Shown: positions 1 through 7,974, numbered from the stretch's first letter. The stretch: 13,813 bases of DNA from JABWBR01 sp036741235 (GCA_036741235.1 DAINSQ010000125.1:1-13813), one strand, 5' to 3'. Notes: generated by a model not told the origin, from the letters alone. Numbers and translations are program-made.

Positions 1-1028
1 TCAGTCCCGACGGCAGCAAATACGCGCATCTGTCGCTGTACGACTGGGGCAATAATTTTCTAACTATTTTCGATTTTGATCGTTGCAGCGGACTTTTTTC
101 CAGTATTGTACAGATTAATTATGCAGAAATAGATGCGTATGGCGGGGTAGCTATTTCGCCTAATTCCAGGTATTTATACTTATGTGCCCAGCAAGAGGTT
201 TACCAATTCGATTTGTGGGCGGATGATATTGAGGCATCAAGGGATACCGTGGCAGTTTATGACGGATATTTGGAGCCTATCCCTGGGTTTAATGATTCCG
301 TCGCCATGACTTTCTTCTTTGCTCAACTCACGCCAAACGGAAAGATTTTCATAGGCCAAGGTTCGACGGTAAGATCCCTTCATGTGATCAATCAGCCTGA
401 CCTGCCTGGCGAAGCATGCGAAGTATTGCAGCATGCTATTATGACCCCCACGCTAAAAGGGTCGGCCTTACCCAATTATCCCAATTTCCGCCTGGGGCCC
501 TTACTTGGCAGCGGCTGCGACACACTGGGCCCGTTGGCGGCATTCAGCTACGTTCCCGCAGGGTTGGCCGTCGATTTCAACGACGAGTCGCTCAAAAGTC
601 CCACCTCGTGGCATTGGGATTTCGGCGACGGCCAGGGCAGCCAGGAGCAACATCCCCAACACCAATACGAAACAGAAGGCGCCTATGAGGTATGCCTGGA
701 AGTGCGCAACGCCTATGGCGCCGATACCCTGTGCAAAACCATCACGGTAACGACCGTGGGTACATCCGCCGCCGACGCCGATGCCGGCGTCAGGTTGTAC
801 CCCAACCCCAGCCGCGGCGAAGCCATGCTGACCCTGCCCGGCACATCGGGCGCTGCGTACGATTTTGTATTGCAAAGCGCTGAGGGCCGCATCACACTAC
901 ATAAAAACGGCCTGGCCCCCGGCAATCACACCCTGTCGCTGAGCGGCCTGCCCGCCGGCGTTTATACCGCCGTCGTACGACAGGATGGGCAGCGGGTGTG
1001 GGTGGATAAAGTCGTGATTGTTGATTAG
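1..1028 (+). CDS. Secreted beta-propeller-like/PKD protein with type IX secretion sorting domain, 3' part
   Basis: The reading frame is open from base 3 to the stop at 1026-1028 (341 visible codons), so the start lies upstream of the window; the TTG at 213 is internal and not a start. The visible N-terminal part has short repeated strands of the SPDGSKYAHL, ISPNSRYLYL and LTPNGKIFIG type, as in WD40/YncE-like beta-propellers. A PKD domain follows (about bases 531-756) with its hallmark WHWDFGDG and a closing YEVCLEVRNAYG strand. The last roughly 80 codons form a Por/T9SS C-terminal sorting domain, opening with VRLYPNPSRGEAML and ending GVYTAVVRQDGQRV plus a VDKVVIVD strand. Family knowledge implies export through the Sec and type IX pathways and attachment to, or release from, the cell surface. 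The exact substrate or partner is unknown. Base composition changes sharply near base 490, the first part being much more AT-rich than the PKD and sorting part. Confidence 0.9.
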   Translation, partial: SPDGSKYAHLSLYDWGNNFLTIFDFDRCSGLFSSIVQINYAEIDAYGGVAISPNSRYLYLCAQQEVYQFDLWADDIEASRDTVAVYDGYLEPIPGFNDSVAMTFFFAQLTPNGKIFIGQGSTVRSLHVINQPDLPGEACEVLQHAIMTPTLKGSALPNYPNFRLGPLLGSGCDTLGPLAAFSYVPAGLAVDFNDESLKSPTSWHWDFGDGQGSQEQHPQHQYETEGAYEVCLEVRNAYGADTLCKTITVTTVGTSAADADAGVRLYPNPSRGEAMLTLPGTSGAAYDFVLQSAEGRITLHKNGLAPGNHTLSLSGLPAGVYTAVVRQDGQRVWVDKVVIVD

Positions 1029-1103
1029 TGAATCAAAAATGCGATATAATCTTCCGTCAATCGGCGCATGACCGACCGATGTATGCCGTACGCCATCAAA
1101 TCA

Positions 1104-1124
1104 TCCCGACCTGTCGGTACGGGA
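1104..1124. repeat. Inverted repeat (hairpin) in intergenic region
   Basis: TCCCG at 1104-1108 pairs with CGGGA at 1120-1124, and the inner ACC at 1109-1111 pairs with GGT at 1116-1118 around a TGTC loop, leaving A1119 as a single-base bulge. No T-run follows, so a terminator role is doubtful. The element could be a palindromic repeat unit present elsewhere in the genome, which cannot be tested from one window. Confidence 0.5.
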
Positions 1125-1153
1125 CAAGTTGAGCATGATTTTTCCGGCTTTGC

Positions 1154-1172
1154 GCCCCGCTTTTGGCGGGGC
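1154..1172. repeat. Perfect 7-bp GC-rich hairpin
   Basis: GCCCCGC at 1154-1160 and GCGGGGC at 1166-1172 are exact reverse complements around a TTTTG loop. All seven pairs are G-C. The following bases (TCGCGCCTC) are not T-rich, so this is not a standard Rho-independent terminator. It lies between the end of the T9SS-protein gene and the promoter candidate of the next gene, and could slow read-through or belong to a repeat element. Confidence 0.55.
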
Positions 1173-1243
1173 TCGCGCCTCAGCTCAGGCCATGCCCAAA
1201 ACTTGGCGGTGCGAGCTATAAAATCCAGGGCTCTTCGCTTATC

Positions 1244-1275
1244 CTTGCACATTCCTGTTTTTTTTCGCAATTTTG
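1244..1275 (+). promoter_or_regulatory. Candidate Bacteroidota-type promoter of the S8-SPOR/TonB/DUF4249 cluster
   Basis: CTTG at 1244-1247 resembles the -33 element (TTTG) and CAATTTTG at 1268-1275 resembles the -7 element (TAnnTTTG) used by the Bacteroidota primary sigma factor. They are separated by exactly 20 bases, within the expected 19-21. Each element has one mismatch. Transcription would start near 1282, giving a short leader before the ATG at 1298. Confidence 0.5.
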
Positions 1276-1297
1276 ACCATCACCACTGCACCGGATT

Positions 1298-3166
1298 ATG
1301 AGCAAAATAACTATTCAAAGCGGCAAGGGCGAAATTACCCTGCGAAAAAGTCAGTCGCTGGTAGGTTTGAAAACAACGGAAACCCGCGAAACTGAAGCGC
1401 AAGACGACTACAAGGAAAAAGAGGTGCTCAAGAACCTGGGAGGCTTCAATATCGTCAAACTCAATACGGAAGGCACTACGGTAGACGACAAGCTCGATGA
1501 AGTGCGGGCTCGCGAGGAAGTTGAAGTGGGCACCCACGTCTACTACCCCGAAGGCAGCAATCGCCCGATTGTGGCTACCGGCGATATCTACATCGTTTTC
1601 TCGGCAGGCGTCGGCGAAGACGAACAACGTATCGTGCTGGAGGAATACAGCCTGCAACTGGCGGAGCGCCGCGGCCCCGACAGGGTGATTGCCCGCGTGA
1701 CCCCCGCCTCGCCCAATCCTTTTAAGGTGGCCATGGCCCTTAAGCAGGTTTCGCTGGTCAAACTGGCCGAACCCGATATCGATACGCCGCTTACGGAATA
1801 CGAGTTTACAGCTCCTACCGACGATCTGCTCAACCACGAGTGGCACTTGCTCAACAACGGCTTCGTTGCCGACGTCAACTACCGCCTCAAAAAAGGCGCC
1901 GACGCCAAGGTGGTCGACGCCTGGAAACGCCTGGGCAATATGGGCTCTTCGCAGATCACGATTGCCGTCATTGACAATGGTTTTGATCCTACTCACCCCG
2001 ACCTGCGCCAGAAGGTGGTGAAACCCTACGACCTGTGGAGCCAGTCGGCCAACCTGCCCCAGGGCGATACCCGGTTTACCCACGGCACTCCCTGCGCCAG
2101 CGTGGCGCTGGCCGCCTCCAACGGCGCCGGCATCGTGGGCTCGTCGCCCAACGCCCGCTTTATGCCCGTCAACGGCACTTCATTTAGCGACCGGGCCACG
2201 GAGCAGATGTTTGATTATTGTGTGAAAAACGGCGCCGATGTGATCTCGTGCTCCTGGGGCACTACCGACCCCACCTTCCGGCTCAACACCCTCAAAGAAG
2301 AAGCCATCGCCCGCGCCGCCCGCCAGGGTCGCAACGGCAAAGGCTGTGTGATTGTGTTCGCCGGCGGCAATGAAGACCTCGAATACCTCAACTATTACGC
2401 CGCCCACCCCGATGTGATTGCTGTGGCGGCAAGCACCAGCCAGGATCAGCACGCGAGTTATTCCAACCGGGGCCGCGAATTGTGCGTCTGCGCTCCTTCC
2501 AACGGCGACTGGCCGATTTTGGCCGCCCGCGCCTGGTGGGACGAAGGCCTCAGCGGCGAAACCGGCAATTATAAATTCTGGCGCGACGGCCGCTCGCGCG
2601 GTCAATACTACAAGCACTTCGGCGGCACCTCCAGCGCAACGCCCCTCGTGGCAGGCATCTGCGCCCTCATACTCTCGGCCAACCCCGACCTGACGGCCCG
2701 CGAAGTCAAGGAAATCCTGCAAAAAACCGCCGACAAAATCGGCGACCCCTCGGAATACTCCAACGGCTATTCGCTGCGCTTCGGCTACGGACGCGTGAAT
2801 GCCGATAAAGCCGTGGCGGAAGCTCTGCGCCGCAAAGAAGGCGCCGCGCCGGTAGTGGAAATCCCCCAAACGGTGAGCACAGGCAAAGGCCTCTTCCGCT
2901 TCGACGTAAAACGCCAAAACCCGCAGGGCTGGGGCGTGCAAATCGGCGCTTTCTACGACTACGGCAACGTGCTGATCCAGGCCGAAAAACTACAGCGCCA
3001 ATTCGGAGAAGTCGTCATTGTCAATATCAACGAATTGAACGGCAAAACGGTGTACAAGGTAGTCGTGGGCGCTTTTAACACCCAAGACGAAGCCTCGCGA
3101 CTGCAAAAACGTATGAAAGATGCCGGCGTAGGCGGCTTTGCCAAAAACCTTGCCGAACTGGCCTAA
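1298..3166 (+). CDS. S8 family subtilisin-like serine protease with C-terminal SPOR domain
   Basis: 622 residues. Residues 1 to about 160 form a prodomain-like region ending SPNPFKVAMALKQVSLVKL followed by AEPD, which resembles the fervidolysin-type propeptide. The catalytic domain spans about 215-490 with the complete triad: Asp226 in AVIDNGFDPTHPDL, His262 in HGTPCASVAL and Ser445 in GGTSSATPLVAGI, plus the oxyanion-hole Asn358 in FAGGNEDL. Residues about 543-620 are a SPOR domain (GWGVQIGAFYDYGN, then YKVVVGAFNTQDEASRLQKR), a fold that binds peptidoglycan stripped of stem peptides. The start is fixed by an in-frame TGA at 1274-1276 with no other good start codon between. The N-terminus is hydrophilic (MSKITIQSGKGEITLRKSQS) with no signal peptide or membrane helix, which is odd for a SPOR protein. 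The receptor gene begins 15 bases downstream, so co-transcription is likely. The protease and SPOR assignments are firm; substrate and compartment are unknown. Confidence 0.93.
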   Translation: MSKITIQSGKGEITLRKSQSLVGLKTTETRETEAQDDYKEKEVLKNLGGFNIVKLNTEGTTVDDKLDEVRAREEVEVGTHVYYPEGSNRPIVATGDIYIVFSAGVGEDEQRIVLEEYSLQLAERRGPDRVIARVTPASPNPFKVAMALKQVSLVKLAEPDIDTPLTEYEFTAPTDDLLNHEWHLLNNGFVADVNYRLKKGADAKVVDAWKRLGNMGSSQITIAVIDNGFDPTHPDLRQKVVKPYDLWSQSANLPQGDTRFTHGTPCASVALAASNGAGIVGSSPNARFMPVNGTSFSDRATEQMFDYCVKNGADVISCSWGTTDPTFRLNTLKEEAIARAARQGRNGKGCVIVFAGGNEDLEYLNYYAAHPDVIAVAASTSQDQHASYSNRGRELCVCAPSNGDWPILAARAWWDEGLSGETGNYKFWRDGRSRGQYYKHFGGTSSATPLVAGICALILSANPDLTAREVKEILQKTADKIGDPSEYSNGYSLRFGYGRVNADKAVAEALRRKEGAAPVVEIPQTVSTGKGLFRFDVKRQNPQGWGVQIGAFYDYGNVLIQAEKLQRQFGEVVIVNINELNGKTVYKVVVGAFNTQDEASRLQKRMKDAGVGGFAKNLAELA

Positions 3167-3181
3167 CCCATACAACGCTAT

Positions 3182-5641
3182 ATGGAGCATTCAATACCCA
3201 TTTCCCGCATCGCCAAATGGGGCGTATTCTTGCTGTGCTTATTCGTATCGGCCTACGCCCGCGCACAGGAAAACCTGCACCCGATTTTGCGCAACGATAC
3301 GGTCGTATTTACCGGTATCGTTAAATCAAAAAAAGATCAGCAACCCCTCATCGGCGCTAATATCAAAATAAAAGGCAACCCCAACGGGGCCGTGACCGAC
3401 GTTGACGGCGCTTTTCGCATCCGCCTGACGGTGGGCAAGCACCAAATAGAAATCAGCTATCTGGGCTACGAAACCCAGCGCTTTAATATCGAAATTTTCA
3501 ATACCTCGAGTTATACTTTTTTCCTTGAAGAAAGCGTCAATCTGCTGGAGACCGTCGAAGTCAGCGATCAGGGTGTCGATCGCAATGTGCGCTCGACAGA
3601 CATCAGCGTGTCGAGGCTCAGCGTGCAGTCGATCAAAGCGCTACCCTCGCTATTGGGGGAAGCCGACGTGATCAGAGGGCTGCAAACCCTGCCCGGCGTC
3701 ACAACGGTGGGCGAAGGCGCTACGGGTTTTAACGTTCGCGGCGGTTCCATTGATCAAAACTGGGTATTGCTCGACGATATCCCCCTGTTTAATACTTCCC
3801 ATTTGCTGGGCCTCTTTTCGGTGTTTAACCCCGATGTGGTGCGCGACGTCATCTTTTATCGCGGCGGCATCCCGGCCACTTATGGCGGCCGCAGCTCTTC
3901 GGTGCTCGACGTGCGCCTGCGCGATCCCGCCCGCGACGCCTGGAAAATACGGGGCGGCGTAGGGCTGGTCAGCCAGCGCCTCACCGCTGAAGGGCCTATC
4001 GCCGGCAAATCGCTGACCATGTCTATCGCCGGACGGGCGGCCTTCCCGCAATACCTGTTCAGCCTCCTGGCCGACGACCGGCTGCGCTCTACCCAGGCGG
4101 GCTATTACGACGTGACCGGCAAGATAAAATGGCAGCCTACCGAGCACGACCAACTGGCACTGACGGCCTATGTGAGCGGCGATTTGTTTAAAATGGCCGG
4201 CGACTCGTTAACGGGCCTGGAGGTCAATGCCTCCTCAACGCAATTCCGCTGGTATTCGGAAGGCGCAGGCTTGCGCTGGTCGCACTTCTTTAGCCCCCGC
4301 TGGTCGGCGGCCGTTGTAGGCGCTATCAGCAATTACCGGCCCAAATTCAGCATCCCCGATGACGCCTACGCAGCTACGTATCGTTCAGGTATTTATTATC
4401 AAAACGGCAAACTGGAAGTCAACCACTACGGCGACAACCACGAAGTCGCAGCCGGCTTTAGCCTGTCGAACTACCGAATACAGCCCGGCGATCTGCAGCC
4501 CGACAATGCCCTGTCGGCCATCAACCCCGTCACTTTGCAGGAAGAACAAGCCCTCGAAGCGGCGGCATATATCAACGACCAGTGGAACATCAGCGAGCGG
4601 CTCAGCCTGATGCTGGGCTTGCGCTATGTGCAGTTTGTCAACAGGGGCTCCGGACAGGTGTATACCTATGCCCCTGGCGAGCCCCGCGATGTGCTCACGC
4701 GGGTGGACACCATATTTTACGGAAAAGGCGAAACAATAGCCCAATACGGCGGCTTTGAACCCCGGTTGGCGCTGCGCTGGTCGTTGAGCGGGCAAAGCGC
4801 TATAAAAATCGGCTTAAACCGAATGGCTCAATACGTAACCCTGATATCCAACACCACGGCGGCCCTGCCCACCGACCGCTGGAAGCTCAGCGATCAGTAC
4901 GTCAAACCCCAGGTAAGCGACCAGGCCGCCATCGGTTATTTTTACAACTCAAAAGACAATGCTATTGAAACCAGCGTTGAATTTTTTTATAAAAAACAAA
5001 AAAATGCCCCCGACTTCCGGAGCGGAACAAGCTTATTGCTGCTGGAAACGCCCGAAACGGCTATCCTGCAGGGCGACGGCAGGGCATACGGCGTAGAGTT
5101 GATGATCCGCAAGGCGAAAGGGCGGCTCAACGGCTGGGTGAGCTATACCTATTCGCAGGCCGAACTGCTCATCAACAGTCCCTACCCTGAAGACGAGGCC
5201 TTTAGCGGCGACTATTACCCCGCCAATTTTAATCGCCCGCACATGCTCAATATAGCCGCCAATTATCGCCATTCGGCAAAAGTGTCGTATGCCGCCAATT
5301 TCGTATTCACCAGCGGAAGGCCGGCTACTTTTCCGGTTGATAAATACTATGTTGGCGGCGTTTACGTGCCCAACTATGTGAGTCGCAACCTCGACCTGAT
5401 ACCGGCCTACCACCGGCTCGACCTGAGCATGACCATCGAGCCGCCGCGCAAGGAAGGCCGCAAAGGGCAGGGGCGTTGGCAGATCTCGCTTTACAATGTC
5501 TACGCCCGCAAAAACGCTTTCTCAATTTTTTTCAAAACCCGCAACAGCAGCCCCATCAGGGCCAACAACAGCGTAGAAGCCTACCGGTTGTCGGTGTTGG
5601 GGACGATCATTCCTGCGATATCCTATGAGTTCCAATTCTAA
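3182..5641 (+). CDS. TonB-dependent outer-membrane receptor with carboxypeptidase-regulatory-like domain
   Basis: 819 residues, a complete receptor of usual length for the small-ligand (non-SusC) class. A signal peptide is visible: a hydrophobic core WGVFLLCLFVSAY and an ARA|Q cleavage site near residue 28. Residues about 44-122 are a CarboxypepD_reg-like beta-sandwich (GIVKSKKDQQPLIGANIKIK, then GAVTDVDGAFRI and YLGYETQ), typical of Bacteroidota receptors. The plug domain covers about 148-245, with RGLQTLPGV, GFNVRGGSIDQNWVLLDD and FYRGGIPATYGGRSSS. The remainder is the 22-stranded barrel with many alternating aromatic strands, ending in the aromatic residue expected for barrel assembly (ISYEFQF). 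It takes up a ligand across the outer membrane using TonB/ExbB/ExbD energy; the ligand cannot be told from sequence. The start codon is 15 bases after the protease stop, and its end overlaps the start of the DUF4249 lipoprotein, the usual receptor-lipoprotein arrangement. Confidence 0.95.
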   Translation: MEHSIPISRIAKWGVFLLCLFVSAYARAQENLHPILRNDTVVFTGIVKSKKDQQPLIGANIKIKGNPNGAVTDVDGAFRIRLTVGKHQIEISYLGYETQRFNIEIFNTSSYTFFLEESVNLLETVEVSDQGVDRNVRSTDISVSRLSVQSIKALPSLLGEADVIRGLQTLPGVTTVGEGATGFNVRGGSIDQNWVLLDDIPLFNTSHLLGLFSVFNPDVVRDVIFYRGGIPATYGGRSSSVLDVRLRDPARDAWKIRGGVGLVSQRLTAEGPIAGKSLTMSIAGRAAFPQYLFSLLADDRLRSTQAGYYDVTGKIKWQPTEHDQLALTAYVSGDLFKMAGDSLTGLEVNASSTQFRWYSEGAGLRWSHFFSPRWSAAVVGAISNYRPKFSIPDDAYAATYRSGIYYQNGKLEVNHYGDNHEVAAGFSLSNYRIQPGDLQPDNALSAINPVTLQEEQALEAAAYINDQWNISERLSLMLGLRYVQFVNRGSGQVYTYAPGEPRDVLTRVDTIFYGKGETIAQYGGFEPRLALRWSLSGQSAIKIGLNRMAQYVTLISNTTAALPTDRWKLSDQYVKPQVSDQAAIGYFYNSKDNAIETSVEFFYKKQKNAPDFRSGTSLLLLETPETAILQGDGRAYGVELMIRKAKGRLNGWVSYTYSQAELLINSPYPEDEAFSGDYYPANFNRPHMLNIAANYRHSAKVSYAANFVFTSGRPATFPVDKYYVGGVYVPNYVSRNLDLIPAYHRLDLSMTIEPPRKEGRKGQGRWQISLYNVYARKNAFSIFFKTRNSSPIRANNSVEAYRLSVLGTIIPAISYEFQF

Positions 5642-6698
5642 TCCGGTCTTTTTGTACCTCCGATGGAGCGCCGTAGCCGGCTTGGCTATTGCCTTGGCCA
5701 CCTGCGTAGATCCCTATTCGCCCGACATACGAACCAGCCCCATCAAGTTGATCGTCGACGGCCTGGTTACCGACGGGCCGGGGCCCTATACCGTCACCCT
5801 GGCGCTCAGCGAACCCTACAACAACGAACGCGGCACCCTGCCGGTAAATTCTGCACAGGTATATGTAGAAGACCAGACCGGTCAACGCTACGACTATACT
5901 CCTCGCGGGTCGGGCATATACCAAAGCGATTCGTCCAGTTTCCGGGGGCAGGCTGGGTATACGTATATCCTCTTCGTCCGCGCATCCGACGGCAGCCTCT
6001 ACCGCTCCAAACCCGAATTATTGCGCGCAGCCCCGCCCATCGATACGGCGTATACCGAATATTATTCCGCTACCAACAGCGCAGGGATACGCGTAGCCGG
6101 CTTTGACGTATTCATCGAATCAACCGATCCGGATACCACAGGGAATTTCTACAATTGGAACTGGACGCACTACGACTCCATCGACTACTGCCTGCAACGC
6201 CTCGACGGCGAAACCCGGGTGATGTATCTTTCGCCCTGCTGCGATCCGTGCTGGACGGTCAAGCGCTGCAACGGCTGCATCAATGTACTCAGCGATGTTT
6301 TCATCAACGGCAACACGATTAAACGGCAGGTAGCCACCATTCCCTACAATTCGAAAAGCGATTATTTTATGGTAATCGATCAATACGCGCTATCGAGAGA
6401 TGCTTACCAATTCTGGCAATTGGTCAATGGGCAGATCAACAATTCGGGCGGCATCTTCGACCAGCCGCCGGCCACCGTACCCGGCAACATCTATTTGCCC
6501 GAAGACCCGGGGGAACAGGTGCTCGGCTTTTTTGCCGCTGCCGGCCTGGCCCGCAAAAGCGTGTACCTGAAACGCAATTACGTCAGTGATGCGCCCATTA
6601 CTACCGGCTCCGGAAACCTGATCACCTCCCAAACGCAATTCTGCGAGCCCTGCACCGAGTCGCGAACGCGCACAGGCAAGCGGCCGCCGGGGTGGTAG
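5625..6698 (+). CDS. DUF4249 domain-containing lipoprotein
   Basis: 357 residues. The N-terminus has a lipoprotein signal: a hydrophobic stretch AVAGLAIALATC with the lipobox Cys at residue 27, followed by VDPYSPDI. The body matches the DUF4249 pattern: KLIVDGLVTDGPGPYTVTLA, then AQVYVEDQTGQRY, the AGYTYILFVRASDGSLYRS strand, and a C-terminal CEPCTES..RTGKRPPGW. DUF4249 proteins are periplasmic or outer-membrane lipoproteins of unknown function that are repeatedly found just downstream of TonB receptors, as here. The ATG overlaps the receptor's last 17 bases, suggesting translational coupling. A Cys-rich segment is notable: Cys189, 205, 206, 209, 215 and 218, with Cys340 and 343 near the end. 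These eight cysteines could form disulfides or bind a metal. The partner role for the receptor is an inference from context. Confidence 0.9.
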   Translation: MSSNSNPVFLYLRWSAVAGLAIALATCVDPYSPDIRTSPIKLIVDGLVTDGPGPYTVTLALSEPYNNERGTLPVNSAQVYVEDQTGQRYDYTPRGSGIYQSDSSSFRGQAGYTYILFVRASDGSLYRSKPELLRAAPPIDTAYTEYYSATNSAGIRVAGFDVFIESTDPDTTGNFYNWNWTHYDSIDYCLQRLDGETRVMYLSPCCDPCWTVKRCNGCINVLSDVFINGNTIKRQVATIPYNSKSDYFMVIDQYALSRDAYQFWQLVNGQINNSGGIFDQPPATVPGNIYLPEDPGEQVLGFFAAAGLARKSVYLKRNYVSDAPITTGSGNLITSQTQFCEPCTESRTRTGKRPPGW

Positions 6699-6712
6699 CC
6701 GGCGGGCTATTA
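6693..6712. terminator. Candidate bidirectional terminator hairpin between convergent genes
   Basis: TAGCC at 6696-6700 and GGCTA at 6705-6709 form a perfect 5-bp stem around a GGCG loop, extended by G-T wobbles and a T6693-A6712 pair. It overlaps the stop codons of both convergent genes (TAG 6696-6698 on +, TAA 6710-6712 on -). On the + strand it is followed by a T-rich but interrupted stretch (TTATTCAAGTTTTT); on the - strand no T-run follows. The stem is short, so function is uncertain. Confidence 0.35.
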
Positions 6713-7921
6713 TTCAAGTTTTTCGCACGTATAAGTACGGTATTTACCGGGAGTAAGCGGGGGGCGATACTCCACAAACATCAGTTGATCGGCGGGAATA
6801 CCTGACCGGCAGAAATGCCGGGCAATAGCGTTAAAAACCCTTTTTTCAGGATATACCGGTACATTTAATTCCTTAAACGACCAGTCGGATACGTCTATCA
6901 CTTTGCCATCGTCAAGAATGTTTTGAGCAGCGAAATACGCAGACAATTGATTGTCAATTTTATCCAGCGAAGCACTTTTTACAGCCACATACATGTGATC
7001 GATATTGTTGCTGTATAAATTAAACGACAAATAAGTATCCCATTTGCCGCGCAGGTTAAGGGCCGGCATCAGCCATACCAACACAGCAAGGCCGATAGCA
7101 AGCCAACGCCGGCGGTCGGCCTGAGGATGCCACAACACCAGCTTCTGCTGCTGATTGAAGCAACTCAGATAAACCACTACTATCATCGCCATATTCCAGG
7201 GAATGACAATGTGGTTGTCGTTTAATCCCAGTGGGCTTAAAAACAAAAGGATTACCAGATGGGTAAATATGGCGCCGATGGCTGCAATTTTTCTGAATCG
7301 CGGAATGATAAGGCCGATGCCTACCAAAATTTCGGTGACGGGAATAAGCAAGCCAAAGATCTTGGCCTCGTAGAGCCAATGTCCGTCAGGCAATTTCAGC
7401 AGGGATTTTACAAAAAGCGGATAAATTACCTCGTTAAAACCGGCATTAAGTTTGTGTACGCCGCCCCAGAAATACAGCCCAATCAAAAAGATCTGCACAT
7501 AAGTGATGTAATCGAAATTTGACAATTCCTGTTTTGCTTTCTTCATTTTTGGAGTTGCGGGCGTTGGTTTGTCATCCCATAAAAAAGGAAATAGCAGTAA
7601 CAGGTAAGTATATACCCACGGTTGCCAACGCATCTGATCCTGGATGAGAATAACAGCTCCCAGGGCATAAACGGCCGCCAGTGCCCAGCGGTTAGGGAGG
7701 GCCAAAACTGCCAGTAATGCAACGCCCCAAAGGCCAACTACGCCCCATTCCAGGCTGGCTGGTAAAGCGGGCATACCGGTAAAAACAGGCGCCAGTGGAA
7801 ATAACCTTTGATTGGACCATAGCGTCAGGGACATAGCAATGCCCACTAATAAGCCGGCGCTGCAAATTTTGCGTATAAGGGCGATATTGTTCATTGTTTC
7901 TGTTGATGTGTACAAACTCAT
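6710..7921 (-). CDS. Polytopic membrane protein, DoxX/MauE/HTTM-like, function unknown
   Basis: 403 residues from the ATG at 7921-7919. That start has GAGGA six bases upstream; an in-frame ATG at 7894 (MNNIALIRK) is an alternative, and the open frame further upstream to 8041 looks non-coding. About nine hydrophobic segments are visible, near residues 14-35, 57-75, 79-94, 101-115, 139-155, 187-205, 211-228, 236-253 and 272-288, followed by a soluble tail of about 115 residues. The stretch FLIGLYFWGGVHKLNAGF and the later TEILVGIGLIIPRFRK, FTHLVILLFLSPLGLNDN and IPWNMAMI resemble membrane proteins of the DoxX/MauE and HTTM (vitamin-K carboxylase-like) groups, but I see no catalytic signature. 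It converges on the DUF4249 gene with an 11-base gap and diverges from ftsK. It is AT-richer than its neighbours. The membrane topology is clear; the role is not known. Confidence 0.8.
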   Translation of the reverse strand: MSLYTSTETMNNIALIRKICSAGLLVGIAMSLTLWSNQRLFPLAPVFTGMPALPASLEWGVVGLWGVALLAVLALPNRWALAAVYALGAVILIQDQMRWQPWVYTYLLLLFPFLWDDKPTPATPKMKKAKQELSNFDYITYVQIFLIGLYFWGGVHKLNAGFNEVIYPLFVKSLLKLPDGHWLYEAKIFGLLIPVTEILVGIGLIIPRFRKIAAIGAIFTHLVILLFLSPLGLNDNHIVIPWNMAMIVVVYLSCFNQQQKLVLWHPQADRRRWLAIGLAVLVWLMPALNLRGKWDTYLSFNLYSNNIDHMYVAVKSASLDKIDNQLSAYFAAQNILDDGKVIDVSDWSFKELNVPVYPEKRVFNAIARHFCRSGIPADQLMFVEYRPPLTPGKYRTYTCEKLE

Positions 7922-7974
7922 TGCATTTCCTCGGCCCGGTGCGCGTATCGCAATCGTCAGCGCGCGGCAATATG

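Larger units (their letters stand above)
1029..1297. other. Non-coding intergenic region with GC-rich dyads
   Basis: No convincing gene lies in these 269 bases: short ORFs exist on both strands, but neither resembles a protein family and they would overlap as mirror images. The stretch holds two hairpin-forming sequences (listed separately) and a GC-rich core between about 1140 and 1215. Its last 60 bases hold a Bacteroidota-type promoter candidate for the S8 protease gene. The hairpins lack a following T-run, so I do not call them intrinsic terminators; they may be part of a dispersed intergenic repeat or a transcribed structured element. Confidence 0.6.

Noticed and set aside
213..1028. TTG at 213 as start of the first gene
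   Set aside because: The frame is open to the window edge, and the upstream translation continues the same propeller-like repeat pattern.
1280..2083. Minus-strand open frame of 267 codons across the start of the S8 gene
   Set aside because: It overlaps the prodomain and first catalytic motif of a clear gene and shows no recognisable protein features.
2180..2941. Minus-strand open frame of 253 codons opposite the S8 protease
   Set aside because: It is antisense to the catalytic domain with its complete triad; its composition is that of an antisense shadow and no family pattern is seen.
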